A stretch of DNA of 64,000 bases, from the NCBI RefSeq assembly GCF_002994615.1, contig NZ_PVNK01000152.1:34591-98590 (forward strand), written 5' to 3'. The stretch comes from Enhygromyxa salina. Its GTDB lineage: Bacteria; Myxococcota_A; Polyangia; Nannocystales; Nannocystaceae. The translations under genes were made by a program, and so were the position numbers. Under the pieces are notes generated by a model that was given only the letters and a program-made list of their open reading frames with translations, was not told the origin of the DNA and did no database searches. This document shows, in pieces, positions 32,512 through 41,109 of the stretch (its first letter is position 1; each line of letters starts with the position of its first letter).

Positions 32512-33381
32512 TCAGAACATGGTCTGAACCCCGAACGTGAGCCCGAGGTCGAGATCTCGCTTGGGCGTGAATGGCACCTGGACGCCAAAGATCAGCGCCC
32601 AGCGCGGCTGGATCGTCCACGAGCCGCTCGCCAGCGCGGTCGCGCGGACCGAGCCGGGCTCGCGCTGGTCCTCGCCCGCGCGGTTGTCGTTGCAATAGGT
32701 CCGCGTGCCGTCGGGATTGGCGCAAAAGTTGGCCGCGCGCACGTCGACGATCACGCCGCCGCCGAGGGCGATCTTGTTGTTCGCGAACTTGCCGCCCGCC
32801 TGGCCCCCCACCGACACATCGACCGCGAGCCCGGCCGGCCGGGTCTCGAGGCTCGCGAGACCGATCGCCTGCCAGTACCAGCCCGTGTAGGTGCGCGTGA
32901 AGATCGCGCTCGGCGTCACGCTCCACACCCGCCCCGGGTCAACGGTCGCGCGCACGGTCCGGGTTGGAAAGCTCGCGGCGAGGTTGAAGGTCAAGGTCCG
33001 GTGGATGAGCTTGTCGGCGTGGGGCGTGACCCGGAGGAAGGCCCGGGTGTCGCCGTAGCCGACCGAGGGTGGGCTGCCGAGCTCGTCGATGACCGTGAAG
33101 GGCAGCTGGGCTCCAAACGAGAACGCGGGGACCGGCGCGTACTCGCCGAGCAGCGACAGCTCGTTGCGCAGACCGGGGGTCAGCGCGCTCGGCTGCCAGC
33201 TGAACTCTTCGAGCAGCAGCAGCCGCGTCGAGACCTTGCCGCCGCGGTTGCCGAGGCTGTTGATGCTGCGCACGCCCTCGGAGCTGCCGTGGCCGGGGAC
33301 GTGGTGAGCCCGGGCGCTCGCCGGCCACAGCCACGCGGCGAGGACCACCGCGAGGGCGACGACGATCGCCTCAGCGCGCAT
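32512..33381 (-). CDS. Putative outer-membrane beta-barrel protein
   Basis: 289 residues. The signal peptide (AIVVALAVVLAAWLWPASARA) is followed by a His-rich mature start (HHVPGHGSSEG). The remainder alternates short amphipathic strands (RLLLLEEFSWQPSAL, FSFGAQLPFTVIDELG, WALIFGVQVPFTPKRD) and ends with Phe (FGVQTMF), typical of outer-membrane barrels. It resembles transporter-like barrels of the phenol-degradation MetA type, but I cannot assign it firmly. ATG 33381 has GAGGTGA just upstream. It overlaps the end of the CXXCH lipoprotein gene by 11 bp, so the two are probably coupled. Confidence 0.7.
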   Translation of the reverse strand: MRAEAIVVALAVVLAAWLWPASARAHHVPGHGSSEGVRSINSLGNRGGKVSTRLLLLEEFSWQPSALTPGLRNELSLLGEYAPVPAFSFGAQLPFTVIDELGSPPSVGYGDTRAFLRVTPHADKLIHRTLTFNLAASFPTRTVRATVDPGRVWSVTPSAIFTRTYTGWYWQAIGLASLETRPAGLAVDVSVGGQAGGKFANNKIALGGGVIVDVRAANFCANPDGTRTYCNDNRAGEDQREPGSVRATALASGSWTIQPRWALIFGVQVPFTPKRDLDLGLTFGVQTMF

Positions 33382-33685
33382 GGTCACCTCGGACGACGTG
33401 GCAAACCGTGCACTCCCGGGCTTCGGCCATCATCCAGTCACCGACGATCGGCGCGTCGGCGGGGCCCGCCTTCGGGCCCTTCATCCGCGCGAGCGCGTCG
33501 GTCTCGCTCTCGTGGCAGGTCATGCAGGTGTCGCGGGTGTCGGCGGGGGTGACGCCAGCGTGGATCCCCCGCGTGTGCAGATCGGGCCCAAACGCGCGCA
33601 GACACCCGAGCAAACCGGCGGCGAGGAGACACAGCCAGGCCAGCCAGGGGCTCGGGCTCCGGGTCGCTACACTCACTCGACGCAC
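33371..33685 (-). CDS. Small lipoprotein with two CXXCH heme-binding motifs
   Basis: 104 residues. A signal peptide with lipobox LLGC precedes CMTCH and CTVCH, two c-type heme attachment motifs about 38 residues apart. The short length suggests a diheme cytochrome c fragment-like protein such as an electron-transfer lipoprotein. GTG 33685 or GTG 33676 is the start. It overlaps the barrel gene and is divergent from the Cys-rich lipoprotein at 33761. Heme binding is inferred from the motifs, and the redox partner is unknown. Confidence 0.75.
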   Translation of the reverse strand: MRRVSVATRSPSPWLAWLCLLAAGLLGCLRAFGPDLHTRGIHAGVTPADTRDTCMTCHESETDALARMKGPKAGPADAPIVGDWMMAEARECTVCHVVRGDHAR

Positions 33686-33760
33686 GCTACATCAGGACTC
33701 CGCGACACGCTGTCTCGGCGTCATCCGGTCGCAGGCCGGCGGGCCTCGATCGCGGTAGAC

Positions 33761-34021
33761 ATGCCCATCATGAGTGCGCGCCGGTCCATGCTCGGGTTGT
33801 CCCTCGCCCTTGGCCTCCTGCTCGGGGCTCCGCTCGGGCTCGTCGGCTGCGACGACAACGACGAGATCGGTACGCCCTGCGAGTCCAACGACGAGTGCTC
33901 GGGCGAGCTCATCTGCGACGTGCACGACGGCAAGGGCACCTGTCAGGAAGACCACGGTCACCTGGTCCCCGAACAGGACGGGCACGACCCCGGTCCGGCC
34001 GACGTGATCGTCGAGCCCTGA
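33761..34021 (+). CDS. Small Cys-rich lipoprotein
   Basis: 86 residues. The signal peptide ends GLVGC, a lipobox. The mature part has four more cysteines with the spacing GTPCESNDECSGELICDVH and a following C. This is a small disulfide-rich module common in secreted myxobacterial proteins. The tail is His- and Asp-rich (DHGHLVPEQDGHDPG), so metal binding is conceivable. ATG 33761 and ATG 33770 are both possible starts. It is divergent from the CXXCH lipoprotein, with 75 bp between. Confidence 0.7.
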   Translation: MPIMSARRSMLGLSLALGLLLGAPLGLVGCDDNDEIGTPCESNDECSGELICDVHDGKGTCQEDHGHLVPEQDGHDPGPADVIVEP

Positions 34022-34129
34022 TCCGGCTCAACTCTACACTCTCGCGGGCTCCCAGGGCCAGACGCCCGGGCCAGACGCCCGGGAGAATCTGCCATGCGCG
34101 AACAGCCCATTGTCTGATAGCGTGGCTGG

Positions 34130-37057
34130 GTGCTCGACGATAGCTTGACGGCCGGCCACCTCGAGCAGGCGACGCGCCCCGAGTCGCCGACGGTCACGAT
34201 CAGCGACACCAACGACAACATCCCGACGCGGGGTGTCGATCGTGGTGAGCGCAAGCAGCTCGGCATCGGCGATCGCTTCGCCGGGTTTCAGATCCGCGGG
34301 ATCCTCGGGCACGGGGCCATGGGCGTGGTCTACGAGGCCTGGGATCCCACGCTCGAGCGCCGCGTCGCCCTCAAGCTGCTGCGTTCGCCGAGCCGCCGCG
34401 CGGCCGAGCGGCTCCTGCGAGAGGCTCGCGCGTTGGCGCGCCTCGATCACCCGGGCGTCGTCCGGATCTGGGCGGCCGACGTCCACCGCGGCGCCGTCTA
34501 CATCGCGATGGAGCTGGTCGAGGGTCAGAACCTGCGCGAGTGGATGCAGACCCCGCGGGGCTGGGGCGAGGTGCTCCCGGTCATGATCGGCGCAGGCCGG
34601 GGCCTCGCGGCCGCCCACGCGGCCAGCGTCATCCACCGCGACTTCAAGCCCGAGAACGTCCTCGTTGGCTGGGACGGCCAGGCCCGGGTGCTCGACTTCG
34701 GGATCGCGCGGATCTCCGCGCAGCACCCCGAGCACCTCCAGTTCACCCGCGATGGCTCCATTGACGACGCGAGCGACGACGCGAGCGACGCCGCGAGCGA
34801 CGCCACGAGCGACGCCGAGCCCGGGTCAGCGCCTGATCGGCTCAGCGGCAGCTTCGCGGCCCTGCCGACCCAGCCCGACAAGTCCCTGACCCAAGCCGGA
34901 TCGCTGATCGGCACCCTCTTGTACATGGCCCCCGAGCAGCACGAGCGCGAGCGCGCCGACGAGCGCTCGGATCAGTTCGCGTTCTGCACGACCCTGTTCG
35001 AGGCGATCTACGGCCGCCACCCCTTCCCCGCCCGCACCCGCGAGGAGCTGGCGATGCGGGTGTCCGAGGGCAAGGTCAGCTTCCCCGACAACCACCACAC
35101 CCAGGCCCCGCGCTGGCTCGAGCGCGTGATCCTCCGGGGCCTCGCGCCCGCCCGCGACGATCGCTTCGCGACGATGGACGAGCTGCTCGACGCGCTCGAG
35201 CGCCACCCCTCGCGTCGGCGACGGCGCAATCGCGTGTTGGCGATCTCGGCCGTCGCGCTCGGGGCGGTCGCGCTCGGGCTCATGGTCCCCCGCGCGGAGC
35301 CCCAAGATCCCTGCGTCGATGTCGGCGAGGCGCTCGATGAGGAGCTCGGCGACGAGGCCCGCGAGCGGATCACGAACCGCTTCCTCGCCCTCGATCAGCC
35401 CTGGGCCATCGAGATGGGCGAGCGCGTCGACACCGAGCTCGAGAGCTGGGCGGGGCGCTGGCTCGAGGCCCGAATTGAGATCTGCCAGGCTCGCCACAGC
35501 CACCGCGAGGAGACCACCCTCGACCAGCGCCGCGAGGCTTGCCTCGACAGCCAGCTCGCGCAGGTCGGGGCCCTCGGCGACGTGCTGACCGAGGCCGGCA
35601 GCCGGACCCTGAGCAACGCCGAGCGGACCCTCGCCGCGCTGCCCGATCCCACCCTCTGCGTGGGTGACAAGCCCCCGCTCGTCCATCCGAGCCTCGACGG
35701 CGCGGAGCAGCTCGTCGACGAGCTCGCCGAGCTCCACTGGCTGACCCTCGCGGGCGGCGACGGCCAGGCCCGCCAGCGCGCCGAGCAGCTCGTCATCAAG
35801 GCCCGGGCGCTGCAAGCCAGCGACGAGGCCGAGTCGCTGCTCGCCGACGCCCTGATCGCCCTCGCCCACACGGAGATCACCGACGGCGATCTGGCCCAGG
35901 CCGAGCTCCACCTGCGCGAGTCAGCGCGCACGGCCGAGCGGATCGAGGCCGACGGCATCCGGGCCCGCGCGGTCGTCGATCTTGGCTGGACGCTGGCCAA
36001 CACCCCCGGTCGGGCCGACGACGCCGTCGCGATGCTCGAGGACGCCGCGGCGCTGCTCGAGCGGACTGGCGACCCCCGCTTCGAGCGTGAGCGCCAGCGT
36101 CAGGCCCTCGGCGAGGCGCTGCTGGCTTCGGGCGAGCCCGCCCGGGCCCGCGCCGTGTTCGAGGCGATCCTCGCCGACGCGGGCGTCGACGCCCGGGGCA
36201 AAGCGAGCACGCCGAGCCCCAAGCACATGGCTCACGCGACCACGCTGATGGGCCTGAGCCGCGTGGCCGCGTTCGAGGGCGACCACGCGAACGCGCTGCG
36301 CTACGCCGAGCTCGCCCTCGACATCTACGAGGGTCACGTCGGCGACAGCAACCCGCTCCTGGCCGCGCCGCTGACCAACATCGGCCTCGCGCAGGCCGGC
36401 CTCGGCGACCACGACGCCGCGCGGGCGGCCTTCCAGCGCAGCATCAGGCTGCGCCGCAGGCAGCTCGAGGGCGAGTCGACCGCCGGCAACCGACGGCTCC
36501 TGGCCGAGGTCTTGATCGGCCTCGCCAACCTCGACAGCTCGCTCGGCGAGGCCGCGGCCGCGGCCGACGGCTACCGCGAGGCGCTCGCGCTGGTGCCCGA
36601 GCACGACTTCTCCAATCGCGCGCTGGTCCTGTTCAACCTCGGCGTCGATCACCAGCTCGCCGGTCGGGCCCAGCAGGCCCTCGCCGACTACAAAGAGGCG
36701 CTGCGCCTCGCCGAGCGCGTCCACGCCATGGACAGCCCCCAGGTCGTCGGCGCGCGCCTCGGCGTCGGCAGCGCCCTGGTCAGCCTCGGACGCCCCGCCG
36801 AGGCCCGCGCCCCGCTCGAGCGCTGCCTCGCCGACTGGCCCCCCTCCATGGTCGGGCGCCCCGACGAGGGTGAGCTGCGATTCATGCTCGCGCGGGCCCT
36901 CGAGGCCCTCGACGGCTGGAGCGCCGAGGTCGACGAGCACGCGACCAAGGCGAGCACCATCTACATCCGCCTCGGGTTGACCTCGGCCGCGCGCGAGGTC
37001 GACGAGTGGATCGCCGCCCGCCGCCCCCCAGCCCAACCCAGCTCCGAGCATCCATGA
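34130..37057 (+). CDS. Ser/Thr protein kinase with membrane helix and TPR sensor domain
   Basis: 975 residues from GTG 34130. The kinase domain (about 50-360) has a Gly loop GHGAMGVVYEA, Lys82 in VALKLL, HRDFKPEN with Asp171, DFG with Asp189 and APE at 267-269, so it looks active. The span from DFG to APE is about 80 residues, far longer than usual. It contains a four-fold DASD-type repeat (213-228). A basic stretch then leads to one helix (VLAISAVALGAVALGLMV), so the C-terminal half is outside the cytoplasm. That half is built of TPR-like helices (about 550-960), for example ALRYAELALDIYEGHVG and LADYKEALRLAERV. The gene layout suggests it is monocistronic. Confidence 0.93.
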   Translation: MLDDSLTAGHLEQATRPESPTVTISDTNDNIPTRGVDRGERKQLGIGDRFAGFQIRGILGHGAMGVVYEAWDPTLERRVALKLLRSPSRRAAERLLREARALARLDHPGVVRIWAADVHRGAVYIAMELVEGQNLREWMQTPRGWGEVLPVMIGAGRGLAAAHAASVIHRDFKPENVLVGWDGQARVLDFGIARISAQHPEHLQFTRDGSIDDASDDASDAASDATSDAEPGSAPDRLSGSFAALPTQPDKSLTQAGSLIGTLLYMAPEQHERERADERSDQFAFCTTLFEAIYGRHPFPARTREELAMRVSEGKVSFPDNHHTQAPRWLERVILRGLAPARDDRFATMDELLDALERHPSRRRRRNRVLAISAVALGAVALGLMVPRAEPQDPCVDVGEALDEELGDEARERITNRFLALDQPWAIEMGERVDTELESWAGRWLEARIEICQARHSHREETTLDQRREACLDSQLAQVGALGDVLTEAGSRTLSNAERTLAALPDPTLCVGDKPPLVHPSLDGAEQLVDELAELHWLTLAGGDGQARQRAEQLVIKARALQASDEAESLLADALIALAHTEITDGDLAQAELHLRESARTAERIEADGIRARAVVDLGWTLANTPGRADDAVAMLEDAAALLERTGDPRFERERQRQALGEALLASGEPARARAVFEAILADAGVDARGKASTPSPKHMAHATTLMGLSRVAAFEGDHANALRYAELALDIYEGHVGDSNPLLAAPLTNIGLAQAGLGDHDAARAAFQRSIRLRRRQLEGESTAGNRRLLAEVLIGLANLDSSLGEAAAAADGYREALALVPEHDFSNRALVLFNLGVDHQLAGRAQQALADYKEALRLAERVHAMDSPQVVGARLGVGSALVSLGRPAEARAPLERCLADWPPSMVGRPDEGELRFMLARALEALDGWSAEVDEHATKASTIYIRLGLTSAAREVDEWIAARRPPAQPSSEHP
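34766..34813 (+). repeat. Four 12-bp tandem repeats in the kinase activation segment
   Basis: Four units of GACGCGAGCGAC type, with slight drift, encode DASD-DASD-AASD-ATSD (residues 213-228) between DFG and APE. The tract is Ser- and Asp-rich and in frame. Confidence 0.85.
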
Positions 37058-37208
37058 GCTGACCCGACCGCCCATCCGCCAGCAGGGGCGCGGCGCTCCG
37101 GACCTTTGGCCCGGCATCCTGCGAGCTCTTGGCGACGAGGGCACCGGAGCTCAGGGGCGTGCTCGGGGTCGTGGTGGGTTGTTCAGCGGCCTGTTAGGCT
37201 TGACGCGA

Positions 37209-38576
37209 GTGGAGGCGCCGCCGGGCAATGAAACCGAGCGCGCCGCCGAGGTCCGTGAGACTTGGGGGGCGGCGCTCGAGAGCCACGGGGTCGACGTGTC
37301 GTCGACCCTGCTGACCCTTGGTCAGGCCTTCGGCGAGCTCGGCACCCGCTCGATACTGTTGAACCGCGAGGGCGAGGGCGAGGGCGTCTCGCTCAGCGAG
37401 TCGGCGAGCCGCTACGAGCACCTGCGCCTGCTCGGCCGCGGCGGCATGGGTCAGGTCGATCAGGTCTGGGATCACGACCTGATGCGCAAGCTCGCCGTCA
37501 AGCGCCTCCACCCCGAGCGCGCCGGCAGCAGCCTGGCCCTGCGCCAGTTCCTGTGGGAGGCCCGGGTCACCGCCCACCTCGACCACCCCAACATCGTCCC
37601 GGTCCACGACCTCGGCATCGACGAGAAGGGCGAGCTCTACTTCACGATGAAGTTCGTCCACGGGACCTCGCTCGACGAGCTGCTCGGGGCTCTCGCCCGG
37701 GTCGAGAAGGCCGCCGCCGAAGGCCGCGAGCCGACCCCCGTCGACGAGATCATCTCGGCCGAGCACCTGACCCAGCTCCGCCGTGTCAGGCTCTTCATCG
37801 ATCTGTGCCAGGCGATCGACTTCGCCCACCAGCGCGGGGTGTTGCACCGCGACCTCAAGCCCGCCAACGTGATGATCGGCCAGTACGGCGAGGTCCTGAT
37901 CATGGACTGGGGCCTGGCCCAGCCGCTCCCGGGCCCAAACGGCGAGGGCCTGCGCGAGCTGCTGCCCGAGCTCGTGTGTGACTCCCAGCCCGGTCGGCCT
38001 TCGGGCACGCCGCGCTACATGTCGCCCGAGCAGGTGATGGGCCGGCCGCTCGACGAACGGTCCGACATCTACGCCCTCGGCGTGATCCTCTACGAGCTGA
38101 TGACGCTGAGCTCGCCCTACTCGGCGACCGAGGTCACCCGCCTCCTGCTGCAGGTGTCGGAGGCCAAGATTCGGCCGCTGACGGCGATGGGGCCGAGCGT
38201 CCCGGACGCGCTGATCAACGTGGTCAACCGCGCGCTGGCCCACGATCCCGACGATCGCTACCCCACCGTGCGGGCCCTGACCGAAGACATCGAGGCGGTG
38301 CTCGACGGCTTTGGCCCGGGGCTGCAGCCGGGCTCGTCGATCATCGGCGAAACCCCGAAGTCCTGGCTCGCGCCCCCCGAGCCGACCCGCCCCAGGCCGC
38401 CGCTCGGGCTCGTGCTCGGGGCCGGGATCGCCTCCGGCCTCGTCCTCGCCAGCTTGATGAGCGGGTGGCTCGCAAGCCTCGGGTGGACGGCGACGGTGGT
38501 CCTGGCGATTGCCGCGCTCGGGCTCGGGGTCGGCGCGCTCGCCCTCGGTCGTGACCGCCCGCGCGACAGCGAGTAG
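37209..38576 (+). CDS. Ser/Thr protein kinase with C-terminal membrane helices
   Basis: About 455 residues from GTG 37209; TTG 37179 is an alternative. The kinase domain has LGRGGMGQVDQVWD, LAVKRLHP, HRDLKPANVMI, then MDWG in place of DFG, and SPEQVMG, so catalytic Lys, HRD Asp and metal-binding Asp are present. DWG kinases occur among bacterial PKN-type kinases. After a Pro-rich linker come two hydrophobic helices (LGLVLGAGIASGLVLASLM and WTATVVLAIAALGLGVGAL) and a short basic end, so no large extracytoplasmic sensor is present. It starts 151 bp after the upstream kinase and 10 bp before the RCC1-like lipoprotein, with which it may be co-transcribed. Confidence 0.92.
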   Translation: MEAPPGNETERAAEVRETWGAALESHGVDVSSTLLTLGQAFGELGTRSILLNREGEGEGVSLSESASRYEHLRLLGRGGMGQVDQVWDHDLMRKLAVKRLHPERAGSSLALRQFLWEARVTAHLDHPNIVPVHDLGIDEKGELYFTMKFVHGTSLDELLGALARVEKAAAEGREPTPVDEIISAEHLTQLRRVRLFIDLCQAIDFAHQRGVLHRDLKPANVMIGQYGEVLIMDWGLAQPLPGPNGEGLRELLPELVCDSQPGRPSGTPRYMSPEQVMGRPLDERSDIYALGVILYELMTLSSPYSATEVTRLLLQVSEAKIRPLTAMGPSVPDALINVVNRALAHDPDDRYPTVRALTEDIEAVLDGFGPGLQPGSSIIGETPKSWLAPPEPTRPRPPLGLVLGAGIASGLVLASLMSGWLASLGWTATVVLAIAALGLGVGALALGRDRPRDSE

Positions 38577-38585
38577 GTTCGGGCC

Positions 38586-40019
38586 ATGCGACGCGTCGCC
38601 ATGGCCCTGCTGACCCTCGGGCTCACGACCGCAGCCTGCAAAGCGCGCGAGGTCGAACCGAGCGCGAGCAAGGCCGAGCGCCCCGAGCTCGAGGCCCGCG
38701 GGGATGCCAAACAACCGCCGCCCTCGAGCCCGAGCCAGACCCTGCGCGCGGCCGGAGTCGAGCTCACCTTGCCCGGGTCGTGGACCGTGGTCGATGAAGA
38801 CGAGCCCGAGTTCGCCCTGGCCTGGGGGCCCTCGCGGGTGCCCTCACAGGTGCCGCTGTGCACGATCGAGCTGCGCCGTCAGGGTCCCGGGTCGCTGCCC
38901 GAGGGCGTCGAGCTCGGCCAGAGCGCGGGCAAGGGCGTGACCGACTACGCCCGCGGGGGTCTGCGCGGGCGCCTGCTCGAGCTGCCCGGACCGACCCAGA
39001 GCTCGACCGTGATCGTCCACTGCCGAGCGCCGAAGTCGGCCCAGTGGGCCGCGATCGAGGCCGCCTTCGACTCGATCGTCAAGCCGGCCACGGCGCCCGC
39101 GCTCCCGCCCCTCGTCGGCGGTGACGCGCCGATCGTCGAGCTGTGCGCGGGCACGCCCGCGCGACGGACCCTGGTCTGCGCTCGGCGACGCGACGGCGCG
39201 GTGTTCTGTGGGCCGAGCACGGGTGAGGTCTTGACCCGGGTCGAGGACATCCCGAGCGCGACGCAGCTGAGCTGCGAGGGGGCGCGAGCGTGCGTCCGCG
39301 ATGACGAGGGCCAGGTCAGCTGTTGGCGCGCGGGCGGGGCCGCGGCGGCTGTGCCCGGGCGCGCGCGGGACATCGCCGGGGACTGTGTGGTCAGCGAGGG
39401 AGGCGAGCTGCGCTGTCGTCGGCAGGACATCGACGGCTCGACGACCGACGCGCTCGCGGAGCTGCTGCCCTTTGGCGCGGGCGATCGTGCGCTGCGTGAG
39501 GTCGAGCGGGTGCTCGCGGGCAGCGACGAGGACACGGGCTGCGTGCTGCGGGGGGGCGGGGAGCTTTGGTGCTGGGATCGCGAGGGCGAGCTGCCGCTCG
39601 CGCTCGCGGGGGAGCGCGAGCCCCAGCGGGTCGCCGACGCGCCGGCTGGCGGTCTCGATCTTGCGCTGTGGGGCGGGCGCGTGTGCGTGGCCACAGCCGA
39701 ACAGTGGACCTGCCTCGCGGACGGGCAGCGCTGGACGCTCGACGGCTGCGAGCGGCGGGCGTGTGGCTGCTCGCTGATCGGGGCGACGCGGATGTCTTGT
39801 GATCACGAGCCGCACGAGCGGATCGATACTCGGGTGTTTGGCCGGGTGAGCGGGGTCGTCGCGGCCGCGGGGCCGTGCGTGGCGCGGGTTGACGGTACGG
39901 TGGTCTGTCGGGGGCCCGTGAGCGGGCGGGTCGGGGAGGATGCGCGCACGACCCAGGCGGTCGCGGGCGGGCTGCCCGGGGTCGCCCACGTGCTCGAGCT
40001 GCGCGAGCGCGGCGACTAG
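38586..40019 (+). CDS. RCC1-like repeat lipoprotein
   Basis: 477 residues. The signal peptide ends LTTAAC, with Cys18 as lipid anchor. Residues about 50-160 form a separate domain (RAAGVELTLPGSWTVVDEDE). From about 180 there are degenerate RCC1/BNR-type blades with recurring Cys pairs, such as CVRDDEGQVSCWRAG, GCVLRGGGELWCWDREG and CVATAEQWTCLADG. This pattern is frequent in myxobacterial secreted proteins. It starts 10 bp after the kinase stop, so an operon with that kinase is likely. Function beyond a propeller scaffold is unknown. Confidence 0.8.
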   Translation: MRRVAMALLTLGLTTAACKAREVEPSASKAERPELEARGDAKQPPPSSPSQTLRAAGVELTLPGSWTVVDEDEPEFALAWGPSRVPSQVPLCTIELRRQGPGSLPEGVELGQSAGKGVTDYARGGLRGRLLELPGPTQSSTVIVHCRAPKSAQWAAIEAAFDSIVKPATAPALPPLVGGDAPIVELCAGTPARRTLVCARRRDGAVFCGPSTGEVLTRVEDIPSATQLSCEGARACVRDDEGQVSCWRAGGAAAAVPGRARDIAGDCVVSEGGELRCRRQDIDGSTTDALAELLPFGAGDRALREVERVLAGSDEDTGCVLRGGGELWCWDREGELPLALAGEREPQRVADAPAGGLDLALWGGRVCVATAEQWTCLADGQRWTLDGCERRACGCSLIGATRMSCDHEPHERIDTRVFGRVSGVVAAAGPCVARVDGTVVCRGPVSGRVGEDARTTQAVAGGLPGVAHVLELRERGD

Positions 40020-40027
40020 ACCTAAAT

Positions 40028-40193
40028 CTAGCAGCCCGGGCTGCAATGCCTCGCGCCGCCTCGCTTGGCCTCTTCGCCGAGGGCTTTGTCGCCAAAACTT
40101 GCAGTACGCCCGGTACAGCGGCGTTTTGGCTTCGCGCCCTCGGCGCAAATTCCGGCGCGAGGCGCCACGATGCATTGCACCCCGGGCTGCTAG
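40028..40193. mobile_element. MITE-like element, copy 1
   Basis: A 166-bp non-coding element with 22-bp terminal inverted repeats that differ at one position. The left end is CTAGCAGCCCGGGCTGCAAT followed by GC (40028-40049); the right end is its inverse (40172-40193). The interior shares a 26-bp identical core (40147-40172) with the element at 52958-53095, in opposite orientation. It has no open frame of its own. It lies between two convergent genes, and its right end runs into the stop of the S1/P1 nuclease gene. Confidence 0.75.
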
Positions 40194-40225
40194 CACCCCG
40201 GGCTGCTAGCAGCCCGGGCTGCTAG
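40178..40225. repeat. Three 16-bp tandem repeats at the element's right end
   Basis: The unit CACCCCGGGCTGCTAG occurs at 40178-40193 and 40194-40209, and with one change at 40210-40225. The last copy supplies the TAG stop codon of the S1/P1 nuclease on the minus strand. It looks like tandem growth of the terminal inverted repeat. Confidence 0.9.
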
Positions 40226-41109
40226 AACAGCTCCTCGAGCACCAGCGCGAGGCGCACGCCGCCTTGTTGGAGCCGCTGCTCCGCGACCTCGAGGTTGCGC
40301 ATGTACCAGTCTTCGCCGAGCGCATCGCCCGAGCGCACCGGGGTCTTGCCGTCGGCGTGGAGGTAGCCATTCGCCGCCGCGAACAGCCGCGACTCCTCGA
40401 TCCAATCATAGGCCGACCCCCGCCCCCAGCGCGTGATCATCTCGTCGCTGATCCGCCCGTCGAGCTCGACCGCGTAGCGCCGCCAGTCCCAGCCCGCGCG
40501 GGCCATCGTGATCGCGACCAAGCCCCCGTCCCAGACCGCGTGGAGGTTGGTCCGCTCCTTGCCCGGGGTGTACTCGAGCATCCGCAGATCGGCGATGTCG
40601 TTGCCCCCCTTGTCACCGCTGTGCCCCGTGTGCAGCGGCTGATGAACATCACCGACAAAGTGAATCAACAGACGCAGCGCCTCGGCGCGCTGCTGATCCG
40701 ACATTCGCTCACTCCGCAGGATCTCGACGTAATAGCTGATCCCCGTAGCGACGCAGCCCGACTTCTCGAGGCACAGCGCGTGGACCTCTCGCGGGCTCAG
40801 GCGCCGATCCATGTTGATGTAGTGACTCGAGTAGACAAAGTCGAAGGTGGGATCCTGCTTGGCTTGCTGGTCGGCCCAGGTCGCGGCCGTGGCGATCGTC
40901 GAGTACTCGGGCATGTCGGCGAGCAGCGCCTCGATCTTCTCGCGCGCCTCGTCCGAGAGCTGTCGCGCCGCGATCTCACCGATGATCCGGTGACCGTCGT
41001 CGTGCCAGGCGCGGGCGCGGCTCGGGCTCATCATAGCGAGCGCCGCTGCGCCAAGAGCGAGCAGGCGGGTCATGGAGCGAGGGATCAGTCGGCGGCGTGG
41101 GCGGGCCAT
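40222..41109 (-). CDS. S1/P1-type secreted nuclease
   Basis: A zinc-dependent single-strand nuclease of about 295 residues. The signal peptide would be cut at ARA/W35, leaving the N-terminal Trp whose amino group binds zinc in S1/P1 enzymes. Next come WHDDGHRIIGEIA, then the His of SSHYINMD, then LIHFVGDVHQPLHTG and GGNDI, and later LHAVWDGGL, all family zinc ligands. ATG 41109 is used; ATG 41073 would give a shorter signal. It is predicted to be periplasmic or secreted and may serve nutrient scavenging from nucleic acids. Its stop codon lies inside a repeat adjacent to a MITE-like element. Confidence 0.93.
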   Translation of the reverse strand: MARPRRRLIPRSMTRLLALGAAALAMMSPSRARAWHDDGHRIIGEIAARQLSDEAREKIEALLADMPEYSTIATAATWADQQAKQDPTFDFVYSSHYINMDRRLSPREVHALCLEKSGCVATGISYYVEILRSERMSDQQRAEALRLLIHFVGDVHQPLHTGHSGDKGGNDIADLRMLEYTPGKERTNLHAVWDGGLVAITMARAGWDWRRYAVELDGRISDEMITRWGRGSAYDWIEESRLFAAANGYLHADGKTPVRSGDALGEDWYMRNLEVAEQRLQQGGVRLALVLEELF

